The notes beneath the pieces are model-generated. The model saw only the letters and a list, made by a program, of their open reading frames with translations. It made no database searches and was not told the DNA's origin. Below are positions 1 through 7,646 of a stretch of DNA of 64,000 nt, piece after piece; the stretch's first letter is position 1; every line of letters starts with the position of its first letter. A program made the position numbers and the translations under genes. This DNA is from Halalkalibacter krulwichiae (GTDB taxonomy: Bacteria > Bacillota > Bacilli > Bacillales > Bacillaceae_D). The stretch lies in the NCBI RefSeq assembly GCF_002109385.1, contig NZ_CP020814.1, positions 2,255,501 to 2,319,500 of the forward strand, in the 5' to 3' direction.

Positions 1-1
1 T

Positions 2-798
2 ATTATTGCTGCTTTAGAAGGAAGTGCGGACGTTACAATTGGGAATATTGTCGGTAGTAATTTGTTAAATATGTCTTTAGTTATTGGCGTAACCGCCTTT
101 ATTTTCCCATTAGCTGTTGAAAGACCAACTATCAAAAAAGAAATCCCATTTGCCTTCTTATCTACTTTGGCATTATTTGTTTTCATGAGTGATCGAACGC
201 TTGATCTAACAAATGTTAATATGATTACCCGTAGTGATGGGATAATTTTCTTATTATTCTTTTCAATTTTCCTATATTATGTTATTGAAGCGGCGAGAAA
301 TAGTAGAGAAAAGGCTGAAAACGTTGCTCCAAATAACGATAAGGAAGTTGGCTCACTCACTAAAAATATTATCATTACGATAGTTGGATTAGCAGCCATT
401 ATCTTTGGTGGGTCTTTAGTTGTCAACAACAGTACCGAAATCGCCTACCGTTTTGGGATGAGTGAGACATTGGTTGGTTTAACGATTGTTGCGATTGGCT
501 CTTCTTTACCAGAACTCATTACATCAATTACAGCAGCACTCAAGAAGCAAAGTGAAATAGCACTTGGGAATATCGTAGGTAGCTCAATTTTCAATATCCT
601 ATTTGTTTTAGGTGTAGCTTCCGTCATTTCCCCCTCCCTGTTAACGATAAGCTGTTCTTTGATGTTGTCGTTCTCTTAATTCTTACTATTTTACTGTTTA
701 TCTTCTCAAGAACACAATATAAAGTTGCTAAGTATGAGGGTCTTGCTTTAACTATTTTTTATGTCTTATATTTAGTCTATATCATTATGAGAAACTAG
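2..798 (+). pseudogene. Calcium/sodium antiporter (CaCA family), 5' part off window, one frameshift
   Basis: C-terminal part of a membrane Na+/Ca2+ exchanger of the CaCA superfamily. The frame is already open at base 2. The alpha-1 repeat motif GNIVGSN lies near the start. The alpha-2 repeat (SSLPELITS followed by GNIVGSSIFN) lies at bases 500-600, and hydrophobic segments lie on both sides. The reading frame breaks at a run of five C at 630-634. Adding one C restores a continuous hydrophobic C-terminus that ends at TAG 796-798 (...YIIMRN). Without that base the protein stops at 679 with an unrelated tail. The cause is either a sequencing error or a real frameshift. The N-terminus and promoter are outside the window. 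Confidence 0.85.
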
Positions 799-847
799 AA
801 AATCTTGCTTATTGATCCCTTTCTTGTTATGAAATTTCTCATGCTAA

Positions 848-876
848 TTGCATTGCTTACTTAAATTGCGTATACT
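848..876 (+). promoter_or_regulatory. Sigma-A-like promoter of the antisense antitoxin RNA
   Basis: TTGCAT (848-853) and TATACT (871-876) are separated by exactly 17 bases and point toward the toxin gene on the opposite strand. A transcript starting near 883 would cross the 3' part of the toxin mRNA. A second TATAAT at 892-897 has no well-spaced -35 element. Confidence 0.5.
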
Positions 877-882
877 TAAAAG

Positions 883-1021
883 TATTAAGCATATAATAAA
901 AAGCCCGATGTTGCTGGTAACAACACCGGGATGCAAAAGAACTGCCCTTCAAGGGGCGGCAGATCATACATTTGGCAAGATCCACCCAGCTTCTCTAGAG
1001 TAAGGGTGGATTATTTTTTAT
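883..1021 (+). ncRNA. Candidate antisense antitoxin RNA of a type I toxin-antitoxin module
   Basis: The predicted RNA is about 135 bases, between the promoter at 848-876 and a terminator-like hairpin (TCCACCC at 981-987 pairing with GGGTGGA at 1004-1010, then TTATTTTTTA). It is fully complementary to the 3' untranslated region and last codons of the toxin mRNA on the minus strand. This is the 3'-overlap layout of txpA/RatA and bsrG/SR4 in Bacillus subtilis. The boundaries are inferred from promoter and hairpin only. Confidence 0.55.
902..930 (-). terminator. Rho-independent terminator of the toxin mRNA
   Basis: On the minus strand CCCGGTGTTG pairs with CAACATCGGG around a short loop, followed by CTTTTTA. 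It lies about 80 bases beyond the toxin stop codon, giving the toxin mRNA a long structured 3' end. Confidence 0.7.
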
Positions 1022-1094
1022 TGTTAGCCGTAAGTATCACAACTACCAGTGTCGCAAATGCAACCATAAGCATAAGTGATTCAAACACGGTCAT
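1011..1094 (-). CDS. Putative holin-like toxin, type I toxin-antitoxin system (27 aa)
   Basis: Encodes a 27-residue peptide starting MTVFESLMLMVAFATLVVV and ending in a short basic tail (NNKK). This is the Hol_Tox pattern: one transmembrane helix that is expected to insert in the cytoplasmic membrane and depolarise it when overproduced. A strong ribosome binding site (GGGGGTGAGG) sits 4-8 bases ahead of the ATG. The mRNA should start near 1160 behind an extended -10 promoter and end at the hairpin at 902-930. Its 5' leader (minus strand AAGGGTGGA at 1137-1129) is complementary to its own 3' region (TCCACCCTT at 1010-1002), as seen in folded, translation-inactive type I toxin mRNAs. Toxicity is inferred from the family. 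Confidence 0.8.
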   Translation of the reverse strand: MTVFESLMLMVAFATLVVVILTANNKK

Positions 1095-1165
1095 TGGCCT
1101 CACCCCCTTTCAATGGGGATGAAATGCCTCCACCCTTGAGAAGCAATATTCAGTTGCTAGTTTTA

Positions 1166-1194
1166 ATCTTACCATAAAAAACTGTTAACGGAAA
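1166..1194 (-). promoter_or_regulatory. Extended -10 promoter of the toxin gene
   Basis: The minus strand reads TGGTAAGAT (extended -10; hexamer at 1171-1166). The -35 position, 17 bases further up, reads TTTCCG (1194-1189), a poor match that an extended -10 promoter can tolerate. The -35 region overlaps the LexA-like box at 1191-1204. Confidence 0.55.
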
Positions 1195-1204
1195 CGAATG
1201 TTCG
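1191..1204 (-). promoter_or_regulatory. LexA (DinR)-like SOS box over the toxin promoter
   Basis: The minus strand reads CGAACATTCGTTTC, matching 13 of 14 positions of the Bacillus LexA consensus CGAACRNRYGTTYC. It overlaps the -35 region of the holin-like toxin promoter and lies downstream of the neighbouring same-strand gene, so the toxin is its only obvious target. Repression by LexA, and hence SOS induction, is inferred. Confidence 0.6.
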
Positions 1205-1224
1205 TATAATATTTCGAGCTCACA

Positions 1225-1491
1225 TTAATGGTATAGATCTTGGATTTCTTCTAAGTCACAAATGAGTGAATTAAGTTCCTCTCGAGATAAGGATAATAGC
1301 ATTTGGTCATATAAAGTAATAACTTGGCCTCCTGGATCATTTTCATGACTCTTTAAATAATTATACAGCTTTAATGCTTGCTTTTTAGTAAGAGCAGATG
1401 ACGTCGATAAATTTTTTACTTTATGGACTAAAAATTCATTTACTTCTTTATCAAATTCTCCAGCAACAATCCTACCGTTAATTAAAGACAT
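1225..1491 (-). CDS. Hypothetical protein (88 aa)
   Basis: Not recognised. A small soluble protein beginning MSLINGRIVAGEF and ending in an acidic helix (LSREELNSLICDLEEIQDLYH). The ATG at 1491 is preferred over an in-frame GTG three codons earlier because GGAG lies at the right distance before the ATG. No membrane segment or metal-binding motif is visible. It sits between the flavin oxidoreductase gene and the toxin module, all on the minus strand. Confidence 0.6.
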   Translation of the reverse strand: MSLINGRIVAGEFDKEVNEFLVHKVKNLSTSSALTKKQALKLYNYLKSHENDPGGQVITLYDQMLLSLSREELNSLICDLEEIQDLYH

Positions 1492-1541
1492 TAAACCCAC
1501 TCCAGCTAGTTTTCTTATAGTATGACCGACAAATTAGTTTA

Positions 1542-2531
1542 TTATAATAATGCTTCAGCTAATAATTGATAGGATCTGGTTCGCTCTTGATATGTAGATG
1601 GGATCGTTACAATCATTAGTTCTTCTACATCGTACATTCTCTTTAATCCTTGAAGCTCACTAGCCACTTCCGTTTGATTCCCTATTACTGTGTTCCTTTT
1701 TAGTTTTTCGAGTGTTCGTTCTCTGTTAAACGTTTCAATCATTTTACTTGGATCTTTAGTTGTTGTTGTCACATTAATATCTAGAGATTCATTCATTTTC
1801 TTCCAAGCGTAATTGTATAATGCTAATTCCTCTGCCTCTCTTGTTGTGTCTGCACAGATAACAGATACGGTTATTAAAGGCTCTGCTTTATCGCCTTCTT
1901 TTATAGGAGTGAAATGCTTCTTGTATTGTTTAATAATCTCAACACCGTCGTAATCGCTCATGAAATGACCAAATGCATAGGACATACCGTACTCGGCTGC
2001 AAGGAGTGCACTTTTCTTACTTGTGCCAAGCAACCAAGGCTTTGGTGCTTGATCAGGTAAAGGTGTTGCAATAACTCTGGACTCTTTCCTTTCTAAATCA
2101 TTTGTATCTAGAAATTCTAATAATTCCTTTAAGGTTGCTGGCATCTTCCAAACTTGTTCAAGAAAGTTATCAGATAAAGCGTTTGTTGCTTCAGCTGACC
2201 CGCCAGGTGCTCGACCAATACCTAAATCAATTCGATTTGGGAAAAGAATAGCTAACGTATTAAATACTTCTGCGACCTTATACGGTTTATAGTGAGGTAA
2301 TAGAATCGCCCCTGAACCAATACGAATCTTTTTCGTATTTGCACCAATATAACTAAGCATAATTTCTGGAGCTGAGGAAGACAAACCTGAGAGATTATGA
2401 TGTTCAGCAATCCAATATCTTGTATATCCAAGCTCTTCACCTAACTTCGCTAAATTCAGTGCTTCCTTTAATGCGTCACTAGCTTTTAATCCTGATAAAA
2501 TAGGTGCTTGATCTAAAATGCTTAATTTCAT
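1542..2531 (-). CDS. LLM-class (luciferase-like) flavin-dependent oxidoreductase
   Basis: A 329-residue TIM-barrel flavoenzyme of the bacterial luciferase-like family, which usually uses reduced FMN to oxidise a small molecule. Family marks are the N-terminal SILDQAPI, the block YWIAEHHN and the FMN-pocket segment IRIGSGAILLPHY. The region FPNRIDLGIGRAPGG and PWLLGTSKKSA in the middle are also typical. The substrate cannot be told. The start is taken at MKLSILDQ, where GGGAGG lies 11 bases upstream; a longer in-frame start nine codons earlier lacks a ribosome binding site. It follows the TraB-family gene but a terminator at 2575-2618 separates the two. Confidence 0.85.
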   Translation of the reverse strand: MKLSILDQAPILSGLKASDALKEALNLAKLGEELGYTRYWIAEHHNLSGLSSSAPEIMLSYIGANTKKIRIGSGAILLPHYKPYKVAEVFNTLAILFPNRIDLGIGRAPGGSAEATNALSDNFLEQVWKMPATLKELLEFLDTNDLERKESRVIATPLPDQAPKPWLLGTSKKSALLAAEYGMSYAFGHFMSDYDGVEIIKQYKKHFTPIKEGDKAEPLITVSVICADTTREAEELALYNYAWKKMNESLDINVTTTTKDPSKMIETFNRERTLEKLKRNTVIGNQTEVASELQGLKRMYDVEELMIVTIPSTYQERTRSYQLLAEALL

Positions 2532-2574
2532 TCTAGACGTAACCTCCCTGTTTTTCATTTGTTTGGATACATAA

Positions 2575-2618
2575 CTATAAAAAACAAGGGAGTAGTGAAT
2601 ACAATTCTCCCCTGCTTT
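2575..2618 (-). terminator. Terminator downstream of the TraB-family gene
   Basis: On the minus strand AGGGGAG pairs with CTCCCTT across a 14-base loop and is followed by GTTTTTTA. It lies between the TraB-family stop and the flavin oxidoreductase start. Confidence 0.6.
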
Positions 2619-2655
2619 TTCATCTAATATGTAGTTATATTATCAATTTAAGCTC

Positions 2656-3828
2656 TTACCCAAGTATGTTCTGTATAAATTGTCGAACGACATCTGCTCC
2701 ACCAACAGCAGTGCCAATGGTGCTTCCTAAATTCGTTAAAACAATAATTAGCAAGATGCGAGTAACTTTATTATTCCAGAAACCTTTAACGGTATAAACG
2801 TCATCTGATAAATTTTCAAAATCAGCTACTTTAGGTTTTCGTAAGTAGGCTTCAACAAATCCAGCTACCCAACCGGCTGCTAGTAATGGATAAAGTGAAC
2901 TAAAAGGTGCAATGACTATTGCAGCTAAAATGGTTAATGGATGGGCTAATGCTACAGTTGCCCCAATTCCAGCAAATAGTGCATTCCAAATAATCCAACT
3001 CATCGTAAGATTTACTCCAACTTCAGGATTGGCATAGAATGAGTAAATTATAATACCGAGAATGATAAGTGGAATAGACCAACCAATTATTGCTGGAGTT
3101 TTCGATTTTGGCGGTCGTTTTGACAATTCCTCTATATCATTTTCCTTTTTGATTTGTTCCTTAATACCAGGAACATGCGCTGCTCCAAGGACTGCGACAA
3201 TTTTGTCTCCTGGTGCTTCCTTAATTTTTTGAGCTAAATATTGATCTCGTTCATCTATTAGAGGAACTTTCAACCGAGGAAATGTTGCCGTAAATTCATC
3301 CAACATGGAATGAAGCATATCTTGAGATTTCATCTTATCGAGTTCCTCTTCAGATATTTCCTCTTTATTAAAGACACTATAAATGATTTGCATTAAAAGT
3401 TTCGCTTTGCCACTAAGCCCAATATTGTGCCAAATTCGTGCAAACGTAGTTTGAATATTACGGTCTGCTAATACTAGCTCGGCACCGACATCTTTTGCTG
3501 ACTCAATACCTTGTATCATTTCTTGGCCAGGTTTAATGTCAAACTGTTTAGCAATTCTTTTTTGGAAAGAAGATATTAAAAGATTCATAAGAAGTAAAGT
3601 TGCTTTTTTTTCTTTAATCACTTTAAATATATCCATATCTTTCCACTTATTGCCTTCTGTGATGGACTGATACCTTTGGTTATCTAATTCTATACAAACA
3701 GAGTCTGGTTGTTCCGCTTCAATTACTTCTTTCACTTCCTCTGCACTTCGTTTTGACACATGCGCAGTTCCAATCAATATGTATTCTTTACCTTCTAAAT
3801 GTAGCCTTGTAATATTCTGTTCTGACAT
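2656..3828 (-). CDS. TraB/GumN-family protein with C-terminal membrane domain
   Basis: A 390-residue protein. The N-terminal two thirds carry the TraB/PrgY marks: ILIGTAHVSKRSAEEV near residue 20, the pair SVCIELDNQRY, and a second ALGAAHV-like element (VAVLGAAHVPGI). These belong to a putative metalloprotease-like or pheromone-shutdown fold of uncertain activity. The C-terminus has about four hydrophobic segments (IIGWSIPLIILGIIIYSF, MSWIIWNALFAGIGATVALA, TILAAIVIAPF, ILLIIVLTNLGSTIGTAVGG), so the protein is membrane anchored. The start at MSEQ is supported by GAGAGG upstream. It is a single-gene unit ending in the hairpin at 2575-2618. Confidence 0.8.
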   Translation of the reverse strand: MSEQNITRLHLEGKEYILIGTAHVSKRSAEEVKEVIEAEQPDSVCIELDNQRYQSITEGNKWKDMDIFKVIKEKKATLLLMNLLISSFQKRIAKQFDIKPGQEMIQGIESAKDVGAELVLADRNIQTTFARIWHNIGLSGKAKLLMQIIYSVFNKEEISEEELDKMKSQDMLHSMLDEFTATFPRLKVPLIDERDQYLAQKIKEAPGDKIVAVLGAAHVPGIKEQIKKENDIEELSKRPPKSKTPAIIGWSIPLIILGIIIYSFYANPEVGVNLTMSWIIWNALFAGIGATVALAHPLTILAAIVIAPFSSLYPLLAAGWVAGFVEAYLRKPKVADFENLSDDVYTVKGFWNNKVTRILLIIVLTNLGSTIGTAVGGADVVRQFIQNILG

Positions 3829-4066
3829 AGACGACCTCTCTCTTATGAATTTCAAACTCTTATAAATACCATCATGAGCTAATTTTCATTAAAATTCAAT
3901 TGAAATAATTGTTAAAATTAATTTAATCTATTTAAGTATTTTGTTACCCTTACCGGGAGATATGAAAGCGAAATGAGCACACAACTGAATAAATTGATTA
4001 TGAATAAGAATTACTATTTTTGCAAATAGTAACATTCGAAAATAAAATAAAATAAGGGGGACTAGC

Positions 4067-4246
4067 ATGAATAAACAGCGTGCAATCGAAATTTCACAAT
4101 CTCCAGTAATGGCAAATGTTACTTACGATGAGATACCTATTTATATTCAATCAGTAAGTAATCAGTACGACACGGCTAGAATCTTTCCGCTTGACGATCC
4201 TCAAGATGAAAAAGAAGTAAATCTATCAAGTTTGATTGAACATTAA
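4067..4246 (+). CDS. sspH: Small acid-soluble spore protein, H-type
   Basis: A 59-residue protein matching the SspH family across its length. It starts MNKQRAIEISQSP, then has NVTYDEIPIYIQSV, and the conserved block ARIFPLDDPQ followed by a short acidic end. SspH proteins are made in the forespore under sigma-G and bind in the spore core; loss usually has mild effects. A strong ribosome binding site (AAGGGGG) precedes the ATG. It is a monocistronic gene. The AT-rich upstream stretch may hold a sigma-G promoter, but no match was clear enough to mark. Confidence 0.88.
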   Translation: MNKQRAIEISQSPVMANVTYDEIPIYIQSVSNQYDTARIFPLDDPQDEKEVNLSSLIEH

Positions 4247-4247
4247 T

Positions 4248-4283
4248 GAAGTAAGCCACTCAGCAATTTGAGTGGCTTACTTC
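4248..4283 (+). terminator. Perfect stem-loop after sspH
   Basis: GAAGTAAGCCACTC pairs perfectly with GAGTGGCTTACTTC around a 7-base loop. No U-tract follows on either strand, so it is a weak intrinsic terminator or an mRNA-stabilising 3' hairpin shared by sspH and the facing gene. Confidence 0.5.
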
Positions 4284-4319
4284 AAATAAAATAAAAAAAC
4301 TAGACTTATCTTTAGTTTG

Positions 4320-4529
4320 TCAGCTGTTTTCTGATACTTGTTTAATTTCTGCTTCTGCAAGGCCTTCATTTGCTTTTTCTAATTCTTTATGCTGATCAAC
4401 AGAATCACCAGCATATCGATCAACTGTTTGGGAAGGATCTCGTGAATCTAATTCAGTCCGAATCCCTATTTCTCCATCTAAAGTTGCTTGTGTTGGCATA
4501 GTGAATGCGTTTTTTTTATCTTCTCTCAT
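4320..4529 (-). CDS. Hypothetical small hydrophilic protein (69 aa)
   Basis: Not recognised. Acidic, low-hydrophobicity sequence with no cysteine (TLDGEIGIRTELDSRDPSQ, then a Glu/Ala-rich tail). It is probably soluble and possibly disordered. The ATG is backed by AGAGGTGAT eight bases upstream. It lies between convergent sspH and clpE. Such small acidic proteins in spore formers are often sporulation-linked, but nothing here proves it. Confidence 0.6.
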   Translation of the reverse strand: MREDKKNAFTMPTQATLDGEIGIRTELDSRDPSQTVDRYAGDSVDQHKELEKANEGLAEAEIKQVSENS

Positions 4530-4601
4530 TTAAATCACCTCTAAAAGTAGCATTTGCTTCAGCAATCATTTCATACATAAGATTAGGACTAACAAAAAGG
4601 A

Positions 4602-4637
4602 AATAAGACAGTCAAGAAAATCCTTGACTGTCTTATT
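4602..4637 (-). terminator. clpE terminator overlapping the stop codon
   Basis: AATAAGACAGTCAAG pairs with CTTGACTGTCTTATT around a 6-base loop. The stem begins inside the clpE stop codon (TAA at 4633-4635). Confidence 0.7.
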
Positions 4638-6771
4638 CATTCATTCGAACATGAATCTTATTATTGGCAACATCTACTGTAAATGATTGAACGGATTCTT
4701 CTGTTTCAATAATAAGGGATGTAATCGGGTCTTCAATGTACTCTTGAATTGCTCTACGTAATGGGCGTGCACCAAATGCTTGATGATAACCGAGTTCAGC
4801 AATTCTTTCTTTTGCTGCTTGTGTTACAACCATTGAATAGCCTTGTTCATGTAATGTCAATTGTAACTCTTTAAGCATGATGTTAATAATTTGGATTAAA
4901 TCAGTTTTTTGCAAAGGAGAAAATTCAATAATCGAATCGATACGATTCAAAAATTCTGGTTTAAAGTAATCTCTAAGATCTTCAAGAATACTTTGTGTTG
5001 CTAGAACACTTTCTCCTTCATCGTTAAATCCAATCGTAGCTAGTTTTCTGTCAGTTACACCGGCATTTGATGTCATGATTATAACCGTTTCAGTAAAGTT
5101 CACTACTCTACCTTGACTATCTGTTAACCGACCATCCTCCATAATTTGCAGAAACATATTTAAAACATCCGGATGCGCTTTTTCAATCTCATCTAACAAG
5201 ATAATAGAATAAGGATTACGACGAACCTGTTCCGTTAATTGTCCAGCTTCATCATGACCTACATAGCCTGGCGGAGAACCAATTAATTTAGAAACAGAAT
5301 GTTTTTCCATATACTCACTCATATCGAGTCGAATCATTGAGTTCTTACTTCCAAATAACTCTGCTGCTAACGTTTTTGTTAACTCTGTCTTACCAGTACC
5401 GGTTGGTCCGACAAATAAAAATGATGCAGTTGGACGAGATTTGGGCTTTAATCCAACTCGTGCTCGTAGAATTGCCTTTGTAACTTTTTCGATTGCTCTA
5501 TCTTGTCCAATGACTTTTTTAGCAAGGTTTGATTGCAGATCTTTCATTTTCGATTTCTCTGTTTTTTGAAGTTTCTTAACAGGGATTCCGGTACTTCTTT
5601 CAATAATGCCTTGTATATCCTCTTCCGTAACTTCTTGAACCGGTTCTTTTATGTCATTTTCGAGTTTATTTTTAATGTCAACTTCTTCATCGCGAAGCTT
5701 TGCGGCTCTTTCATAATTTTCGTCTTTAGTTGCTAGTTCCTTTTCTCTTGCAATCTCATTTAAACGCTTCTCTAACTTTCCTTTATCTGTTTCTCCTTGT
5801 GTTAAATTTAATTTTGATCCAGCTTCATCCAGTAAATCAATCGCTTTATCTGGTAAGAAACGATCCTGAATATAACGATCTGATAATGTAATACAAGCTT
5901 TTAATACTTCATCAGAGTATTTTACGTTGTGATAATTCTCATAAATAGGTCTGATACCTTTTAAAATTTCAAATGCCTCATCAATTGTCGGCTCTTTAAC
6001 GATAACGGGTTGAAAGCGGCGCTCTAGAGCTGCATCTTTCTCAATCATTCTGTATTCTTTTAAGGTAGTTGCACCAATAATTTGAAACTCTCCACGTGCT
6101 AAAGCTGGTTTAAGTATATTTCCGGCATCCATTGACCCTTCTGAACTTGCACCTGCTCCAACCATCATATGCAACTCGTCAATGAACAAAATGACATTGT
6201 CTCGTTCCTGTAATTCCGTTACAAGTTGCTGCATTTTTTCTTCAAATTGACCTCTATAGTTTGTGCCTGCAACGAGTGAACTAATGTCTAACACGTATAC
6301 TTCCTTGTTTAAAAGCTTTGTAGGGACTTCACCTCTTACAATTTTAAACGCAAAGCCTTCAGCAATCGCCGTTTTACCTACACCAGCTTCTCCGATTAAA
6401 ACTGGATTATTTTTAGAACGACGGTTTAATACTTCAATTACTCGTTCAATTTCTTTTTCACGCCCAATTACTTGATCAATGCGTCCTTGTCTCGCTTCTT
6501 CAGATAAATTTCGACCATGCTGATCAAGGAAACCATTGCCGCCTTCTCTACGTTTTTCTTCTTTTACGTGTGTAAATCCGCTATTAGTTTGATTGCCCTG
6601 CGCTTCAAAAAAACCTTTAAATAAATCATCAAACGGTAAAGAATTCATGCCAAACTTTGAACTTATTTGGTGATAGCAATCTGTACATAAAGACATTTGT
6701 TGTTTCGCTTGATTTACGATAAGGTTCATTGATATGTTCGCTTGATTTTTTTGACATTTTTGACACAGCAT
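4633..6771 (-). CDS. clpE: ATP-dependent Clp protease ATP-binding subunit ClpE
   Basis: A 712-residue Hsp100 unfoldase that feeds damaged proteins to ClpP after heat stress. It starts with the ClpE-specific zinc finger (C3-x2-C6 and C29-x2-C32) instead of the Clp-N repeat domain. Then come AAA+ module 1 (Walker A GEAGVGKT), a UVR-like coiled segment ([14 protein letters not shown]), AAA+ module 2 (GPTGTGKT) and the C-terminal D2-small domain. The start is set at MLCQKC because AAAGG lies nine bases upstream; the ATG three codons earlier is too close to that site. Two CtsR operator clusters precede it, so it belongs to the class III heat-shock regulon. Confidence 0.93.
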   Translation of the reverse strand: MLCQKCQKNQANISMNLIVNQAKQQMSLCTDCYHQISSKFGMNSLPFDDLFKGFFEAQGNQTNSGFTHVKEEKRREGGNGFLDQHGRNLSEEARQGRIDQVIGREKEIERVIEVLNRRSKNNPVLIGEAGVGKTAIAEGFAFKIVRGEVPTKLLNKEVYVLDISSLVAGTNYRGQFEEKMQQLVTELQERDNVILFIDELHMMVGAGASSEGSMDAGNILKPALARGEFQIIGATTLKEYRMIEKDAALERRFQPVIVKEPTIDEAFEILKGIRPIYENYHNVKYSDEVLKACITLSDRYIQDRFLPDKAIDLLDEAGSKLNLTQGETDKGKLEKRLNEIAREKELATKDENYERAAKLRDEEVDIKNKLENDIKEPVQEVTEEDIQGIIERSTGIPVKKLQKTEKSKMKDLQSNLAKKVIGQDRAIEKVTKAILRARVGLKPKSRPTASFLFVGPTGTGKTELTKTLAAELFGSKNSMIRLDMSEYMEKHSVSKLIGSPPGYVGHDEAGQLTEQVRRNPYSIILLDEIEKAHPDVLNMFLQIMEDGRLTDSQGRVVNFTETVIIMTSNAGVTDRKLATIGFNDEGESVLATQSILEDLRDYFKPEFLNRIDSIIEFSPLQKTDLIQIINIMLKELQLTLHEQGYSMVVTQAAKERIAELGYHQAFGARPLRRAIQEYIEDPITSLIIETEESVQSFTVDVANNKIHVRMNE

Positions 6772-6795
6772 CTTCTTCATCCTTTCTATACTAGG

Positions 6796-6819
6796 TTTGA
6801 CTTTGACTAAATTTGACCT
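6796..6819 (-). promoter_or_regulatory. CtsR operator near the clpE start
   Basis: The minus strand reads GGTCAAATTTAGTCAAAGTCAAA: two CtsR heptads (GGTCAAA, AGTCAAA) separated by three bases, with a third half-repeat. It lies about 25 bases before the clpE start. Confidence 0.8.
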
Positions 6820-6831
6820 TTTATTGAAAAG

Positions 6832-6853
6832 AAAAAGCCATTTCGGCTTTTTT
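6832..6853 (-). terminator. Hairpin with U-tract in the clpE leader
   Basis: The minus strand reads AAAAAGCC, loop GAAAT, GGCTTTTT, then CTTTTC. It lies between the clpE promoter and the start codon, in the place of an attenuator. It may instead be a simple leader hairpin. Confidence 0.4.
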
Positions 6854-6872
6854 AAATAATGAATATACTTAT

Positions 6873-6901
6873 ATTATATTTGACCTTTATTGACTTTTCA
6901 A
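6873..6901 (-). promoter_or_regulatory. clpE sigma-A promoter with embedded CtsR box
   Basis: On the minus strand TTGAAA (6901-6896) and TATAAT (6878-6873) are spaced by 17 bases. The spacer holds a second CtsR box (GTCAATAAAGGTCAAA, 6894-6879), so the repressor would cover the promoter. Confidence 0.8.
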
Positions 6902-6919
6902 GTTTAAGTTATTGATTAG

Positions 6920-6951
6920 AAAAAAGATCAGTCCCGTAAGAGAACCTGATC
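6920..6951 (-). terminator. Terminator facing clpE, end of the rnpB downstream region
   Basis: The minus strand reads GATCAG, inner TCTC/GGGA pairing, CTGATC, then TTTTTTC. It closes a 214-base stretch behind rnpB and may end either an extended rnpB transcript or a separate small RNA. Confidence 0.65.
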
Positions 6952-7165
6952 ATTTTAAAATTTACTAAGTGGTGTGCCGCTTTTGCCGTTAAATAATAGA
7001 GTTTCAAACGACCCCTTTTAAAAAAGTTGGTGTTTGCACAAATCCTTCTGCCTTCCCCTAAAAGAACAAAGGCCTGACATTAGAATCTAAATTTTAAACT
7101 CACTATTTACGTATAAAGGTTGAAACATATATCAATAACGAGCAACGCAGCCTTGATAAACAAAT
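6952..7165 (-). other. Non-coding stretch behind rnpB, candidate structured RNA
   Basis: No open frame with a ribosome binding site is seen on either strand. On the minus strand, G-rich blocks (AGGGGAAGGCAGAAGG, AAAAGGGGTC) stand out from the AT-rich background, and the stretch ends at a good terminator. I recognise no known RNA family in it (not 6S, SRP, tmRNA, T-box or preQ1). Confidence 0.35.
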
Positions 7166-7591
7166 AATCTGTTTCTATAACATTCGATAAGCCATGTTTT
7201 GTACCTTAGTACTGCAAACGGTTTTACCCTCGTACTCCGGTGGTAATCATCTATCTACAGATAACAACTGCTATCTGTCTATCTCTCCGTTTAATTCCTT
7301 CGAGATAGTTCCCCTACCAAATTTGGGTTTCTCGCTCGTGGGGTTTACCGCGTTCCACCTCTTCCGTTTCCAGGAGAGCTTCGTCACTGTGGCACTTTCA
7401 AGGGTACTCGCCCATAGTCAAATTAACCTTAGGTGCTTTTCCCTGCCGTCAATCTAGTCTACTTGACCAAATTGCCCTAGCTTATTTTTTGGCTAGGCAC
7501 GAACACTACGATCATCTCAGACCGTGCGAGCATGGACTTTCCTCTACATCAAATGATGCAGCGATTACCTGAATGTTATATCAGATGTTCT
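7166..7591 (-). ncRNA. rnpB: RNase P RNA, bacterial type B
   Basis: The catalytic RNA that trims tRNA 5' ends. On the minus strand the conserved GAGGAAAGTCCATGCTCGCA (CR I), GAGCGAGAAACCCAAATT, GGTAGGGGAA and the 3' ACAAAACATGGCTTA are all present in B-type order, closely resembling Bacillus subtilis rnpB. The P1 helix can be drawn: TATAACATTC near the 5' end pairs with GAATGTTATA at the 3' end, which sets the limits to within a few bases. It has its own promoter. Here it lies between clpE and a PBP gene, rather than next to gpsB as in B. subtilis. Confidence 0.95.
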
Positions 7592-7597
7592 ATTCAT

Positions 7598-7626
7598 ACT
7601 ATATACGATAATGTAATTCCGCGCAA
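7598..7626 (-). promoter_or_regulatory. rnpB promoter
   Basis: TTGCGC (7626-7621) and TATAGT (7603-7598) on the minus strand with a 17-base spacer, placing the RNA start near 7591. Confidence 0.7.
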
Positions 7627-7646
7627 CTTATTATTGTTGGTAATTT

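Noticed and set aside
931..1122. Plus-strand open frame across the toxin region
   Set aside because: No ribosome binding site, and the sequence is explained by the antisense RNA, the toxin on the other strand and their hairpins.
3940..4066. Sigma-G promoter for sspH
   Set aside because: TGAATAA-like elements exist but no -35/-10 pair with proper spacing was convincing.
7194..7457. Plus-strand open frame of 87 codons
   Set aside because: It lies inside rnpB, antisense to it; its conserved bases are explained by the RNase P RNA.
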